The position numbers and the translations under genes were made by a program. A DNA stretch of 64,000 nucleotides from an uncultured Paracoccaceae bacterium (GTDB lineage: Bacteria > Pseudomonadota > Alphaproteobacteria > Rhodobacterales > Rhodobacteraceae): assembly GCA_937138255.1 (NCBI GenBank), contig CAKZOU010000046.1:1-64000 (forward strand), read 5' to 3'. Positions 14,460 through 22,115 of this stretch are shown one piece after another. The first letter of the stretch is position 1. Each line of letters opens with the position of its first letter. Under the pieces are notes generated by a model that was not told where the DNA came from, made no database searches, and saw only the letters and a list, made by a program, of their open reading frames with translations.

Positions 14460-15965
14460 TCAGTCGGTCACCATCTGTGGTTTGCGCAGGAAGCGACGGA
14501 GGAACATCGGCGCGATGAAGCCCAACGCCGCTGCAATCCAGAGGCCGATGGAGATCGGGGAAGAGAGGAGATAGGTCCATTCACCGCCCGAAAGGGTCAT
14601 CGCGTGGCGTAGGTTGTTCTCCATCTGATAACCCAGAAGGATGCCGAGGATCACCGGCACGGTCGGGATATCCATCTTGCGGAAGATGTAGCCCATGACG
14701 CCAAAGCCTACCATCAAGAGAAGATCGAAGTAGCTTCCCGAGAGGGAATAGATGCCGACGAAGGAAATCATCGTCACCCCCGGCAGAAGGATCGCCGGCG
14801 GCACCTGAAGGATGCGCACGAAAACCTTCACCATCGGCACGTTCATCGCCAAAAGCACGAAATTGGCGATGAGCAGCGCCGCGATCAGGCCCCAGACGAC
14901 GTCGGGCCGGTCGGCGAACAATGTCGGGCCGGGGGTGATGTTGAGCGTCATCAGCACGGCCAGAAGAACGGCCGTGGTGCCCGAGCCGGGAACCCCGAGC
15001 GTCAACATCGGCACCAGTGCCCCACCTGCGGCGGCGTTGTTGCCGGCCTCGGGGGCGGCCACGCCCTTGGCGACGCCCGTTCCAAAGCCGCCCTGTTTGC
15101 CAGCGATGGATTTCTCCATCATGTAGGTCATGAACGAGCCCAGCGAGGCCCCAGCGCCGGGCAGGACGCCCGCGACAAAGCCAACCGCGGACGAGCGCAG
15201 CATGGTCCAGCGGGTCGACCAGATCTCGCGCCATGGCACGGTCACTTTGCCAAGAACAACGCCCACCGCGCTGCCTTTGCCGTGGCTTTCGATGAAGAAG
15301 AACACCTCCGACACGGCGAACAGACCGACGATGGCGACGAGGAAATCAATCCCGTCCGCAAGGTGCAGGTTGCCTCCGGTGAAACGGGTAAAGCCCGAGT
15401 TGTTGTCGATACCGATGAGCGCGATGCCAAGGCCGATGAACGAAGCGAGCGCCGATTTCGCCTGATTGTTCGAGGCCATGCCGCCGAGGGTCGCGAAGGC
15501 GAGGGCATAGAGGGCGAAATATTCGGCGGGGCCAAATTTATAGGCGATGCGCGCAAGATAGGGCGCGACAAGCGCCAGCGCGACGGTCGCCAGAAACGCG
15601 CCCACGAAAGAGGCCACGCCCGAAATCACCAGCGCATCGCCCGCGCGGCCGTTCTTGGCCATGGGATAGCCGTCGAGCGTGGTCATCATCGCCGGTTCAT
15701 CGCCGGGGATATTGAGAAGGATCGACGAGATCCGCCCGCCATACATCGCCCCGTAATAGACCGAGGTAAGAAGAACGAGCGCGGCGGTGGCATCGAGGCC
15801 CATGGTGAAGGTGATCGGGATAAGGATCGCCACGCCGTTCGACGGGCCAAGGCCCGGAAGGGCGCCGATGATCGTCCCGAGGAAACAGCCGACGACCGCC
15901 AGGATGAGCGTCATGGGCGAAAGCGCGACTTCAAAGCCGATAGCGAGATTTGCAAAAAGGTCCAT
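14460..15965 (-). CDS. tctA: Tripartite tricarboxylate transporter large permease TctA
   Basis: 501 residues, the usual TctA size, from the ATG at 15965 (MDLFANLAIGFEVALSP). It has about a dozen membrane helices and the family signatures GALPGLGPSNGVAILIPITF near residue 32, YYGAMYGGRISSILLNIPGDEPAMMTTLDGYPM and EAGNNAAAGGALVPMLTLGVPGSGTTAVLL. TctA is the large membrane subunit of the proton/sodium-driven, binding-protein-dependent TTT transporter. It lies 10 bases after tctB in the same orientation. Upstream in-frame starts would extend into tctB and are rejected. Confidence 0.96.
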   Translation of the reverse strand: MDLFANLAIGFEVALSPMTLILAVVGCFLGTIIGALPGLGPSNGVAILIPITFTMGLDATAALVLLTSVYYGAMYGGRISSILLNIPGDEPAMMTTLDGYPMAKNGRAGDALVISGVASFVGAFLATVALALVAPYLARIAYKFGPAEYFALYALAFATLGGMASNNQAKSALASFIGLGIALIGIDNNSGFTRFTGGNLHLADGIDFLVAIVGLFAVSEVFFFIESHGKGSAVGVVLGKVTVPWREIWSTRWTMLRSSAVGFVAGVLPGAGASLGSFMTYMMEKSIAGKQGGFGTGVAKGVAAPEAGNNAAAGGALVPMLTLGVPGSGTTAVLLAVLMTLNITPGPTLFADRPDVVWGLIAALLIANFVLLAMNVPMVKVFVRILQVPPAILLPGVTMISFVGIYSLSGSYFDLLLMVGFGVMGYIFRKMDIPTVPVILGILLGYQMENNLRHAMTLSGGEWTYLLSSPISIGLWIAAALGFIAPMFLRRFLRKPQMVTD

Positions 15966-15975
15966 TGTCGGTTCC

Positions 15976-16419
15976 TCAGCCCAAAAGGCCGCGCGGCAGA
16001 GCGAAGAGGCCAAGCCCCAGCGCGTATTTGAAGATGATGAAAAGACCCGCCGAAAGCCCAACACCGGTCAGAACGGCCGGCAACGGGCGCGGCGAGATTT
16101 GGTAGCTCAGGATTGCTGCGGCAACTGCGGTCGGGGCCAGAAAGCCCAGAGGCTTGAGGGAATAGGCATAGCCGATCAAAACGAGCGTCGCAAAACCGAT
16201 CGAAACAAGGCTTGGCATTTCCGGCCAGTCGGCTTCGGGGTCGGGCCGCAGGATCAGGCCAACCGCACTGACCAACATCCCTACAGCGACGATGATCGGA
16301 AAAGCCTTGGGGCCGAGTTTGTCAAAAAGGTTCCCGGCCGGCAGATTGTAGGCGCTCACGATAAACGCGAGCGCCACAATCACGACGACCACACCGAGGA
16401 TGCGGTCGGACCGGATCAT
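15976..16419 (-). CDS. tctB: Tripartite tricarboxylate transporter small permease TctB
   Basis: 147 residues with four hydrophobic segments (VVVVIVALAFIVSA, FPIIVAVGMLVSAVGLIL, LVSIGFATLVLIGYAYSL, and the C-terminal pair), as expected for TctB. The motif GNLFDKLGPKAFP after the first helix is typical of the family. It starts in an ATGA overlap with tctC, which fixes the start at 16419. It acts with TctA as the membrane part of the TTT transporter. Confidence 0.93.
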   Translation of the reverse strand: MIRSDRILGVVVVIVALAFIVSAYNLPAGNLFDKLGPKAFPIIVAVGMLVSAVGLILRPDPEADWPEMPSLVSIGFATLVLIGYAYSLKPLGFLAPTAVAAAILSYQISPRPLPAVLTGVGLSAGLFIIFKYALGLGLFALPRGLLG

Positions 16420-17378
16420 TGAATGACGCCGATCTCTTTGCTGAGCTCGACCGTGTCGGCAACGACCTGATCGATCCAGCTCTGGAAATCGCCACCCACC
16501 TTGGTGAAGGGCGCAAGGCCATTGGCGGCCATGGCTTCCTGCCATTCGGCCGAAGCGGCCACGGCAGCAAGCTTTTCGCCCCAGGCGTTGAAGGCTTCGT
16601 CCGAGATGCCCTTCGGCACATAGAGGCCGCGCCAGTTGACGGCGACGACGTCATAACCCTGCTCGATGGCGGTCGGGATCTGATCGAAGCCCGGCACGCG
16701 CTCTTCGGTCAGAACCGCGAGGGCGCGCACTTCGCCCGAGTTGATGAAGCCCACGATTTCCGACATATCGCCGGTCATCGCCTGGGTGAAGCCACCGATG
16801 GTCTGGGTGATCGCATCCGCGCCACCGTCGACCCCGATGTATTTCACGCTGGTGATGTCGCTGAAGCCAGCAGCCTTGAGAACCTGCAGCGGCTTCATGT
16901 GGTCAAATCCGCCAGCGGCCGAACCACCAGCGAAAGCCACCGAACCCGGATCGGCCTTGATCGCCTCGACAAGGTCGGTCAGCGTCTGGAACGGGCTGTC
17001 GGCAGCCACGACGATCACGCCCGGATCAGCACCGATGGCGCCCACAAAGCGCACCTGATCGGCGGTCATGCCACCAAAGGCGTTCTGTGCAAGGCGGGTG
17101 GTGGTGGCAGAAGAAGCAGCAACGATCAGGTCTTCGTCGGTGTTGCGCTCGTTCACAACATGGGCAAAGGCAAGGCCGCCACCGGCGCCAGCCATGTTGG
17201 TGACCTGGACCGGATCACTTACGAGGCCGATGTCGAACAGGATCTTGCCGATCTGACGGCAGGTGAAATCCCAGCCGCCGCCGGGGTTGGCGGGGGCGAT
17301 ACACTCGGTGGCGAAGGCCGAACCGGCGGTAAATGTAAGGGCGGCACTTGTCAGAAGCACCTTGAGGGTCTTGTTCAT
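16416..17378 (-). CDS. tctC: Tripartite tricarboxylate transporter solute-binding protein TctC
   Basis: 320 residues. A signal peptide (MNKTLKVLLTSAALTFTAGSAFA) is cleaved near residue 23, giving a mature protein starting TECIAPANPGGGWDFTCRQI, where the PGGGWD loop is the classic TctC ligand-contact region. Other family features are VTNMAGAGGGLAF, SVAFAGGSAAGG and YDVVAVNWRGLYVPKG. It binds a carboxylate in the periplasm and delivers it to TctAB. It is first in the operon tctC-tctB-tctA-AtuA-DUF4387, with AGGGAG before the ATG at 17378. A 130-base gap separates it from the divergent tctD gene. Confidence 0.95.
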   Translation of the reverse strand: MNKTLKVLLTSAALTFTAGSAFATECIAPANPGGGWDFTCRQIGKILFDIGLVSDPVQVTNMAGAGGGLAFAHVVNERNTDEDLIVAASSATTTRLAQNAFGGMTADQVRFVGAIGADPGVIVVAADSPFQTLTDLVEAIKADPGSVAFAGGSAAGGFDHMKPLQVLKAAGFSDITSVKYIGVDGGADAITQTIGGFTQAMTGDMSEIVGFINSGEVRALAVLTEERVPGFDQIPTAIEQGYDVVAVNWRGLYVPKGISDEAFNAWGEKLAAVAASAEWQEAMAANGLAPFTKVGGDFQSWIDQVVADTVELSKEIGVIQ

Positions 17379-17460
17379 GAAAATCTCCCTGTTTGTCGTA
17401 TGCGGAGGCGCGGACGGCCGCTCGCCGACCCGCCCCTTGCAAGCGGGATAGTTCGCGGAC

Positions 17461-17482
17461 AACCTGACACGAACCTGTCACG
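17461..17482. promoter_or_regulatory. Candidate TctD binding site: tandem 11-base direct repeat
   Basis: AACCTGACACG (17461-17471) is followed immediately by AACCTGTCACG (17472-17482), 10 of 11 bases identical. Head-to-tail repeats with one-turn spacing are what OmpR/PhoB-family response regulators bind. The site lies in the gap between the divergent tctC operon and tctD, 26 bases before tctD. An overlapping inverted repeat TGACA-N6-TGTCA is also present (17465-17480). Confidence 0.5.
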
Positions 17483-17508
17483 ACGCCAAAAATCGAAAAG
17501 GGGGGAAG

Positions 17509-18174
17509 GTGCGGTTTCTGCTGGTCGAGGATAATCCCGATTTGGCCCGGTCGGTCCAGACGCGCCTGTCGCTCGATGGGCACGGTGTCGATTGGGCTGC
17601 GTCCTTGGCGGATGCCGAAGATCATTTGGCGACCGCCAGCTATGATTTGATCCTCCTCGACATCATGCTGCCGGATGGCGACGGGCGCGATTTTCTGGCC
17701 GCCCACCGCCGCGCAAAACGCGACACGCCGGTGATCGTGATGACGGCGCGGTCGGCCGTGTCGGACCGGGTTGCCCTGTTGGACACCGGGGCCGACGACT
17801 ATATCACAAAACCCTTTGATTTTGCGGAGTTAGAGGCGAGAGTTCGGGCGGTGCTGCGCCGCAGGATGGGCGCCGCCCAGTCGCTTCGTTCCTATGCCGA
17901 TCTGACCTTCGATCCTTTGGCCGCAACGATTACGATAGCCGGAGAGGCGCGCGAGTTGCGCAACCGTGAACTGCGGCTTTTCGAAATACTTCTTGCCGCA
18001 CCTGACCGTATCTTCTCGAAGGGGCAGCTGTGTGACCGGCTCTTCTCGGCCGCCGAGGCCGTAAGCGACAATGCGATCGAGGTTTATGTGGGGCGCCTGC
18101 GAAAGAAGCTCGAGGGGAGCACGGTGCGGATCGAGACCGTGCGTGGTGTCGGTTACAGGCTGACATCGCAATGA
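17509..18174 (+). CDS. tctD: Response regulator TctD (OmpR family)
   Basis: 221 residues. The receiver domain has the acidic pair in LVEDNPD, phospho-acceptor Asp51 (ILLDIMLPDGDG), the T/S position in VMTARS and the Lys in ITKPFDF. A winged-helix DNA-binding domain follows (RNRELRLFEILLAAPDRIFSKGQL...IEVYVGRLRKKL...IRTVRGVGYRL-type ending). It starts with GTG at 17509 behind GGGGGAAG and overlaps tctE by 4 bases. Divergent placement next to tctC indicates that it controls the transporter operon, probably through the direct repeat in the shared gap. Confidence 0.93.
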   Translation: MRFLLVEDNPDLARSVQTRLSLDGHGVDWAASLADAEDHLATASYDLILLDIMLPDGDGRDFLAAHRRAKRDTPVIVMTARSAVSDRVALLDTGADDYITKPFDFAELEARVRAVLRRRMGAAQSLRSYADLTFDPLAATITIAGEARELRNRELRLFEILLAAPDRIFSKGQLCDRLFSAAEAVSDNAIEVYVGRLRKKLEGSTVRIETVRGVGYRLTSQ

Positions 18175-19559
18175 AACGGCTGCGCCTCGCTTCGTCTGGT
18201 TCGATTCGCCAGAGACTGATCCTGCAACTCTTGGTGCTTGTCGCGGTTCTTTCGTGGGTGCTTTACCTGTCGATTCGAACAGTGGCAGGCTCGGCCGTTG
18301 AAACGACTCAGGACGCGATCCTCGGGTCGGCGACAATCGCCATCGCCGAAGAGCTGCGTGGTGGCGTGGATGGTGTGGCAATCGATATTCCCTATACGGC
18401 TTTTTCGATGCTTGGGGCGACCGGCGAAGACCGGGTCTTCTATCGAATCCTCGTCGATGGCGCGACAGTGACCGGCTATGAGGATTTGCCTTTGGCGGAT
18501 CAGCCGCTAGGAGGCCTCTCGCCCTTTTTCTACACGCGCGAATATCAATCCGACACCGTTCGCATCGCCGCCGTAGAACGGTCGGTCATTGTCGGCAGCA
18601 GGCCCGTGAGGGTCGAGGTGATCGTGGCGCAAACCCGTTCGGCGCAGGATGCAATCGTTGCCCAAATGGCGAACCGGGCGGCGACACTGGGCCTTGGGTT
18701 CTTTGCCATTGCGGCCCTCTTGTCTCTCCTAACGGCGCGTTCGGTGCTTCAGCCGGTCAATAACCTTGCCGAAGCGGTGGGCCGGAGAGGCCCCCAGGAT
18801 CTTCGTCCTGTCGAGTGGCCGGTGCCATCCGAACTTGCACCGCTGGTGGCCGCCCTCAATCAATTCATCGCCCGCCTTTCGGGTGCGCTGATCCGTACCG
18901 AAACCTTTATCGCGGAAGCGGCGCATCACATTCGCACACCCCTTGCGACGCTGAGGGCGCAAGCCGAAATCGCGTTGCGCCAGTCGCAGGACGAAGCGGC
19001 ACGGGCCGCGATACGCGGAATGATCCGCTCAGTCGACGATTCCGCGCGCTCAGTAGGGCAGCTTCTGGACCACGCCGCGGTGGTCTATCGCACCGACCAG
19101 CGCACCGACGAAGAGATCGACCTTGCCGCGCTGACGCGCGATATGGTTGCGGTTTTTGGCCCGGCAGCAGAGCTGCGCGACATCGGGTTTGAACTCTCTC
19201 TGCCCGATGAACCGGTCACGATGACGGCGGACCGCCTCCTGTTGGAAAGTGCGATCCGCAACCTGCTCGACAATGCTGTCAAATACTCCGCACTTGAAGG
19301 TCTGATTTCTGTGTCACTCGAGGTTGAAGGCGATCAGGCCCGTCTCACCGTTTGCGACAGTGGTCGCGGCCTTTCGGGCGCCAAGAGTGCTACGCTGACC
19401 GGCAGGTTCAGGCGGGGCGAGAATGTTTCTGATGTGATCGGGTCCGGTCTTGGTCTGACCATTGTACGCGAGGTCGTGGCCGCCCACGGTGGAGATTTCA
19501 GATTGACGGAACGCGAAGGAGGCGGCGCTTGCGCAAACTTATCCTTGCCCTTGGGTTGA
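18171..19559 (+). CDS. tctE: Sensor histidine kinase TctE
   Basis: 462 residues. The first membrane helix covers residues about 16-36 and the second about 172-190, enclosing a periplasmic domain of some 135 residues. The kinase part has His253 in AAHHIRTPLATL, the N box NLLDNAVKYS, the G1 box CDSGRGLS and the G2 box GSGLGLTIVREVV. It phosphorylates TctD in response to a periplasmic signal. Its end overlaps the start of the following solute-binding protein gene by 31 bases, so sensor and binding protein are probably made together. Confidence 0.93.
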   Translation: MKRLRLASSGSIRQRLILQLLVLVAVLSWVLYLSIRTVAGSAVETTQDAILGSATIAIAEELRGGVDGVAIDIPYTAFSMLGATGEDRVFYRILVDGATVTGYEDLPLADQPLGGLSPFFYTREYQSDTVRIAAVERSVIVGSRPVRVEVIVAQTRSAQDAIVAQMANRAATLGLGFFAIAALLSLLTARSVLQPVNNLAEAVGRRGPQDLRPVEWPVPSELAPLVAALNQFIARLSGALIRTETFIAEAAHHIRTPLATLRAQAEIALRQSQDEAARAAIRGMIRSVDDSARSVGQLLDHAAVVYRTDQRTDEEIDLAALTRDMVAVFGPAAELRDIGFELSLPDEPVTMTADRLLLESAIRNLLDNAVKYSALEGLISVSLEVEGDQARLTVCDSGRGLSGAKSATLTGRFRRGENVSDVIGSGLGLTIVREVVAAHGGDFRLTEREGGGACANLSLPLG

Positions 19560-20557
19560 TTCTTTCGGCCGCGGGCGCCATGGCTTTTGACATAGAAGAA
19601 GAGCGACTTTTCGGATCTGGACAGGAGGCATCGGTCGTCAGCATCCTTTCGACGACAGATATCGATATCTTCGAGCCTCTGGTTGTGGCTTTTCAGGCAG
19701 TCAATCCGGGGATTGCCGTTCAGTACACTGTCGCGAGCACAACCGAAGTCTACCGCGCAGTTTCGGGCCGAGAGCGGGCTTTCGATCTGGTCATTTCTTC
19801 TGCCATGGACCTTCAGATGAAGCTCGCCAACGATGGTTATGCCCGCGAGCACCGGTCGATCGAGACCGATGGTCTGCCTACATGGGCCCGCTGGCGGGAT
19901 CAGCTCTTTGCCTTCGCGCAAGAGCCGGTGGTTCTGATCCTCTCTCGCCCGGCCTTTGATGGGCTTCGCCTGCCACAGACCAGGGCCGATCTGATTGACC
20001 TCTTGCGGGCGAACCCAGAGCGGTTCGAAGGGCGCATAGGTACCTACGATCCCAACCGGTCGGGCGCGGGGTACCTTTTCGCGACACAGGATGCGCGGCA
20101 GTCGGACACGTTCTGGCGGCTCTCGGAAGTGATGGGCGGCCTGTCACCGCGCCTCTACGATGGCTCAGGCGCGATGATCGCGGATGTTCAGGCGGGGCGC
20201 CTTGCCTTGGCCTATAATGTCCTTGGCTCCTACGCCGCGGCACAGCTGGCCGGCGATCCGAATGCCGCGTTGATCGAGCTTGAGGATTTCACCAATGTGC
20301 TATTGCGCACGGCGCTGATCCCGCGCGAGGCGGAGCGCCCTGAATTGGGCGCGGCTTTTCTCGATTTTCTGTTGTCGGGTAAGGGGCAGACCCTTATCGA
20401 CGAGAAGGCTGGATTGCCAAGGATCGATGCGGCAACGCTGGCCTCGGCGGGGCATCGGCGGCCGATCCGGCTGGATCCGGGGCTTTTGGTGTTCGTCGAT
20501 CCGCTGAAACGGCAACGTTTCCTGAGCGAATGGACCGCAGCCGTGGTGCGCCGCTAG
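19529..20557 (+). CDS. Periplasmic solute-binding protein (ABC/AfuA-PgtC type), sensor-associated
   Basis: 342 residues starting at TTG 19529, which has an excellent GAAGGAGG upstream and lies inside tctE. The signal peptide is MRKLILALGLILSAAGAMA. The mature protein follows the family 1 extracellular binding-protein pattern (VVSILSTTDIDIFEPLVVAFQAVNPGIAVQY, then FDLVISSAMDLQMKLAND and RIGTYDPNRSGAGYLFATQDA). No ABC permease or ATPase gene is nearby. Linkage to a response regulator and kinase recalls PgtA-PgtB-PgtC, in which a binding protein feeds a sensor kinase; I infer the same role here, as ligand receptor for TctE. Confidence 0.82.
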   Translation: MRKLILALGLILSAAGAMAFDIEEERLFGSGQEASVVSILSTTDIDIFEPLVVAFQAVNPGIAVQYTVASTTEVYRAVSGRERAFDLVISSAMDLQMKLANDGYAREHRSIETDGLPTWARWRDQLFAFAQEPVVLILSRPAFDGLRLPQTRADLIDLLRANPERFEGRIGTYDPNRSGAGYLFATQDARQSDTFWRLSEVMGGLSPRLYDGSGAMIADVQAGRLALAYNVLGSYAAAQLAGDPNAALIELEDFTNVLLRTALIPREAERPELGAAFLDFLLSGKGQTLIDEKAGLPRIDAATLASAGHRRPIRLDPGLLVFVDPLKRQRFLSEWTAAVVRR

Positions 20558-20558
20558 C

Positions 20559-20855
20559 CTAGTCGACGGTCACTTCCTGCCTGAGCGCGCTTGTGGTGCG
20601 GTCGTAGATCAGGATGCGGTTGTCGGAGGTGACGACGGCGAACCAGTCGGTGCCTTGGGTGAAGGCAGTCGCCGTCACGCCCTCGGGCAGTGTGATCCGA
20701 TCGGGGAGCGGCAGGGGATCGGCATTGAGGCGGATGACAAGGGCGGCGATAAGCACTAGGAACCCGCCAATCATCACCACCCCGAGCGCCGTGACGAGGC
20801 GCTTGAGAAAGATCAGTTGCGGCGGCAGGCTGCCGTTATCGGAAGAGGTATCCAT
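20559..20855 (-). CDS. DUF6476 single-pass membrane protein
   Basis: 98 residues (MDTSSDNGSLPPQL...), with one membrane helix at about residues 22-43 (TALGVVMIGGFLVLIAALVI) and a small C-terminal beta-rich domain (GVTATAFTQGTDWFAVVTSDNRILIYDRTTSALRQ) that looks like a single propeller-type blade. It fits the Rhodobacteraceae DUF6476 family; function unknown. Its ATG is back-to-back with the ATG of rluD (CATATG), so the two divergent genes have no spacer. It converges on the solute-binding protein gene. Confidence 0.78.
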   Translation of the reverse strand: MDTSSDNGSLPPQLIFLKRLVTALGVVMIGGFLVLIAALVIRLNADPLPLPDRITLPEGVTATAFTQGTDWFAVVTSDNRILIYDRTTSALRQEVTVD

Positions 20856-21896
20856 ATGGCCGTGTCCGTTGTCTCGTTTCGGATCGAAGAGGATCCGCCT
20901 GCCCGCCTTGATAAGGCGCTTTCGCGCGATGTGCCAGACGAGGCGGCGCTGTCGCGGTCGCGGCTTGGCAAGCTGATCGAGGGGGGGGCGGTTGCGGTCA
21001 ATGGTGCGACGATCACCAACCCGCGGTTTCGCACCGGTGAGGGCGACGAGATCGAGATCCGCGTCGAGGAGGCGGACGAGAGCCATATCGGCGCGGAAGA
21101 GATCCCGCTCGAGGTGCTTTATGAGGATGACGATCTGATCGTTGTCAATAAACCTGCGGGCATGGTTGTCCATCCCGCGCCCGGATCGCCGGGGGGGACG
21201 CTCGTGAATGCACTGATCCACCATTGCGGCGAGAGCCTGTCGGGCGTGGGGGGCGAGAAGCGTCCGGGGATCGTGCACCGGATCGACAAGGAGACGAGCG
21301 GGCTCTTGGTGGCCGCCAAGAGCGATCGGGCGCATCATGGGCTTGCGGCGCAGTTCGAGAAACACACGGTCGAGCGGCATTATCTGGCGATCTGTTACGG
21401 CGTGCCGGATCAGAACGACCCGCGCCTGCATGGCGTTAAGGGGACGAGTTTCGAGCCGGGGAATATCCTGAAGATCCAGACCCATCTGGGGCGCCACAAG
21501 ACCGATCGGCAGCGGCAAGCGGTGAGCTTTCACGGCGGGCGCCACGCGGTGACGCGGGCGCGGATCGTGCAGGCGCTGGGCGAGCCGCCGGTGGCGGCGC
21601 TGACCGAGTGCTGGCTCGAGACCGGACGCACCCATCAGATCCGTGTGCATATGGCCCATGTGGGACATGCGCTGATTGGCGATCCGGTTTATGGTGGGCG
21701 GCGGAAGCTCAACGCCAAGGCGGTGGGCGATGTGGGGCAGGCGGCGGCGCTGGACTTTTCCCGGCAGGCGCTGCATGCGGCGACTTTGGGGTTTGTGCAT
21801 CCGGTGACGGGTGAAGAGCTGCGCTTTGCCGCGCCCTTGCCTCAGGATATGGCCGATCTTCTGGTGGCGCTGGGTGGCGAGGCGCCTGACGTCTAG
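20856..21896 (+). CDS. rluD: Ribosomal large-subunit pseudouridine synthase RluD family
   Basis: 346 residues from the ATG at 20856. An N-terminal S4 RNA-binding domain (RLDKALSRDVPDEAALSRSRLGKLIEGGAVAVNG) is followed by the RluA/RluD catalytic domain with the signature GIVHRIDKETSGLLVAAKS, in which the Asp is the catalytic residue, and TGRTHQIRVHMAHVGHALIGD. It most likely forms pseudouridines in helix 69 of 23S rRNA; RluC or RluA specificity cannot be excluded. GAAGAGG before the start lies inside the opposing DUF6476 coding sequence. Confidence 0.92.
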   Translation: MAVSVVSFRIEEDPPARLDKALSRDVPDEAALSRSRLGKLIEGGAVAVNGATITNPRFRTGEGDEIEIRVEEADESHIGAEEIPLEVLYEDDDLIVVNKPAGMVVHPAPGSPGGTLVNALIHHCGESLSGVGGEKRPGIVHRIDKETSGLLVAAKSDRAHHGLAAQFEKHTVERHYLAICYGVPDQNDPRLHGVKGTSFEPGNILKIQTHLGRHKTDRQRQAVSFHGGRHAVTRARIVQALGEPPVAALTECWLETGRTHQIRVHMAHVGHALIGDPVYGGRRKLNAKAVGDVGQAAALDFSRQALHAATLGFVHPVTGEELRFAAPLPQDMADLLVALGGEAPDV

Positions 21897-21955
21897 GGGC
21901 TCTGCCCCTCTGGTCTCCGGCCATTCACCCCGGAGTATTTCGGGGCCAAAAGAAG
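21896..21955 (+). repeat. Dispersed hairpin-plus-core repeat, copy 1
   Basis: Directly after the rluD stop comes a hairpin GGGGC-TCT-GCCCC, then a spacer and the core CGGAGTATTT...GGCCAAAAGAAG (21931-21955). The same unit occurs at 32327-32385 and, reversed, at 63819-63878; a core-only form is at 61651-61674. There is no T-run, so this is not a standard terminator. Confidence 0.75.
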
Positions 21956-22054
21956 CCTGAAATAAACTTCCCATCTGCGAGAGGTGGCGCGTTCGGGCCT
22001 CGTCATTGAGGCGCGCTGGGTTCATATATTGGAAAGGAAATAGTGCTAGCGCCC

Positions 22055-22082
22055 CTTGAATCGGATCACGGTGCGCCTAAAT
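22055..22082 (+). promoter_or_regulatory. Candidate RpoH-type (heat-shock) promoter of rpoH
   Basis: CTTGAA at 22055-22060 preceded by CC, then 15 bases, then CCTAAAT at 22076-22082. This resembles alphaproteobacterial RpoH promoters (CTTGAA, 12-15 base spacer, C-rich -10). It lies 33 bases before the rpoH ATG, so rpoH may be autoregulated. The match in the -10 is partial. Confidence 0.4.
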
Positions 22083-22115
22083 CGATGTTAAGAGTATAAA
22101 CATTGGGAGTGTTCG

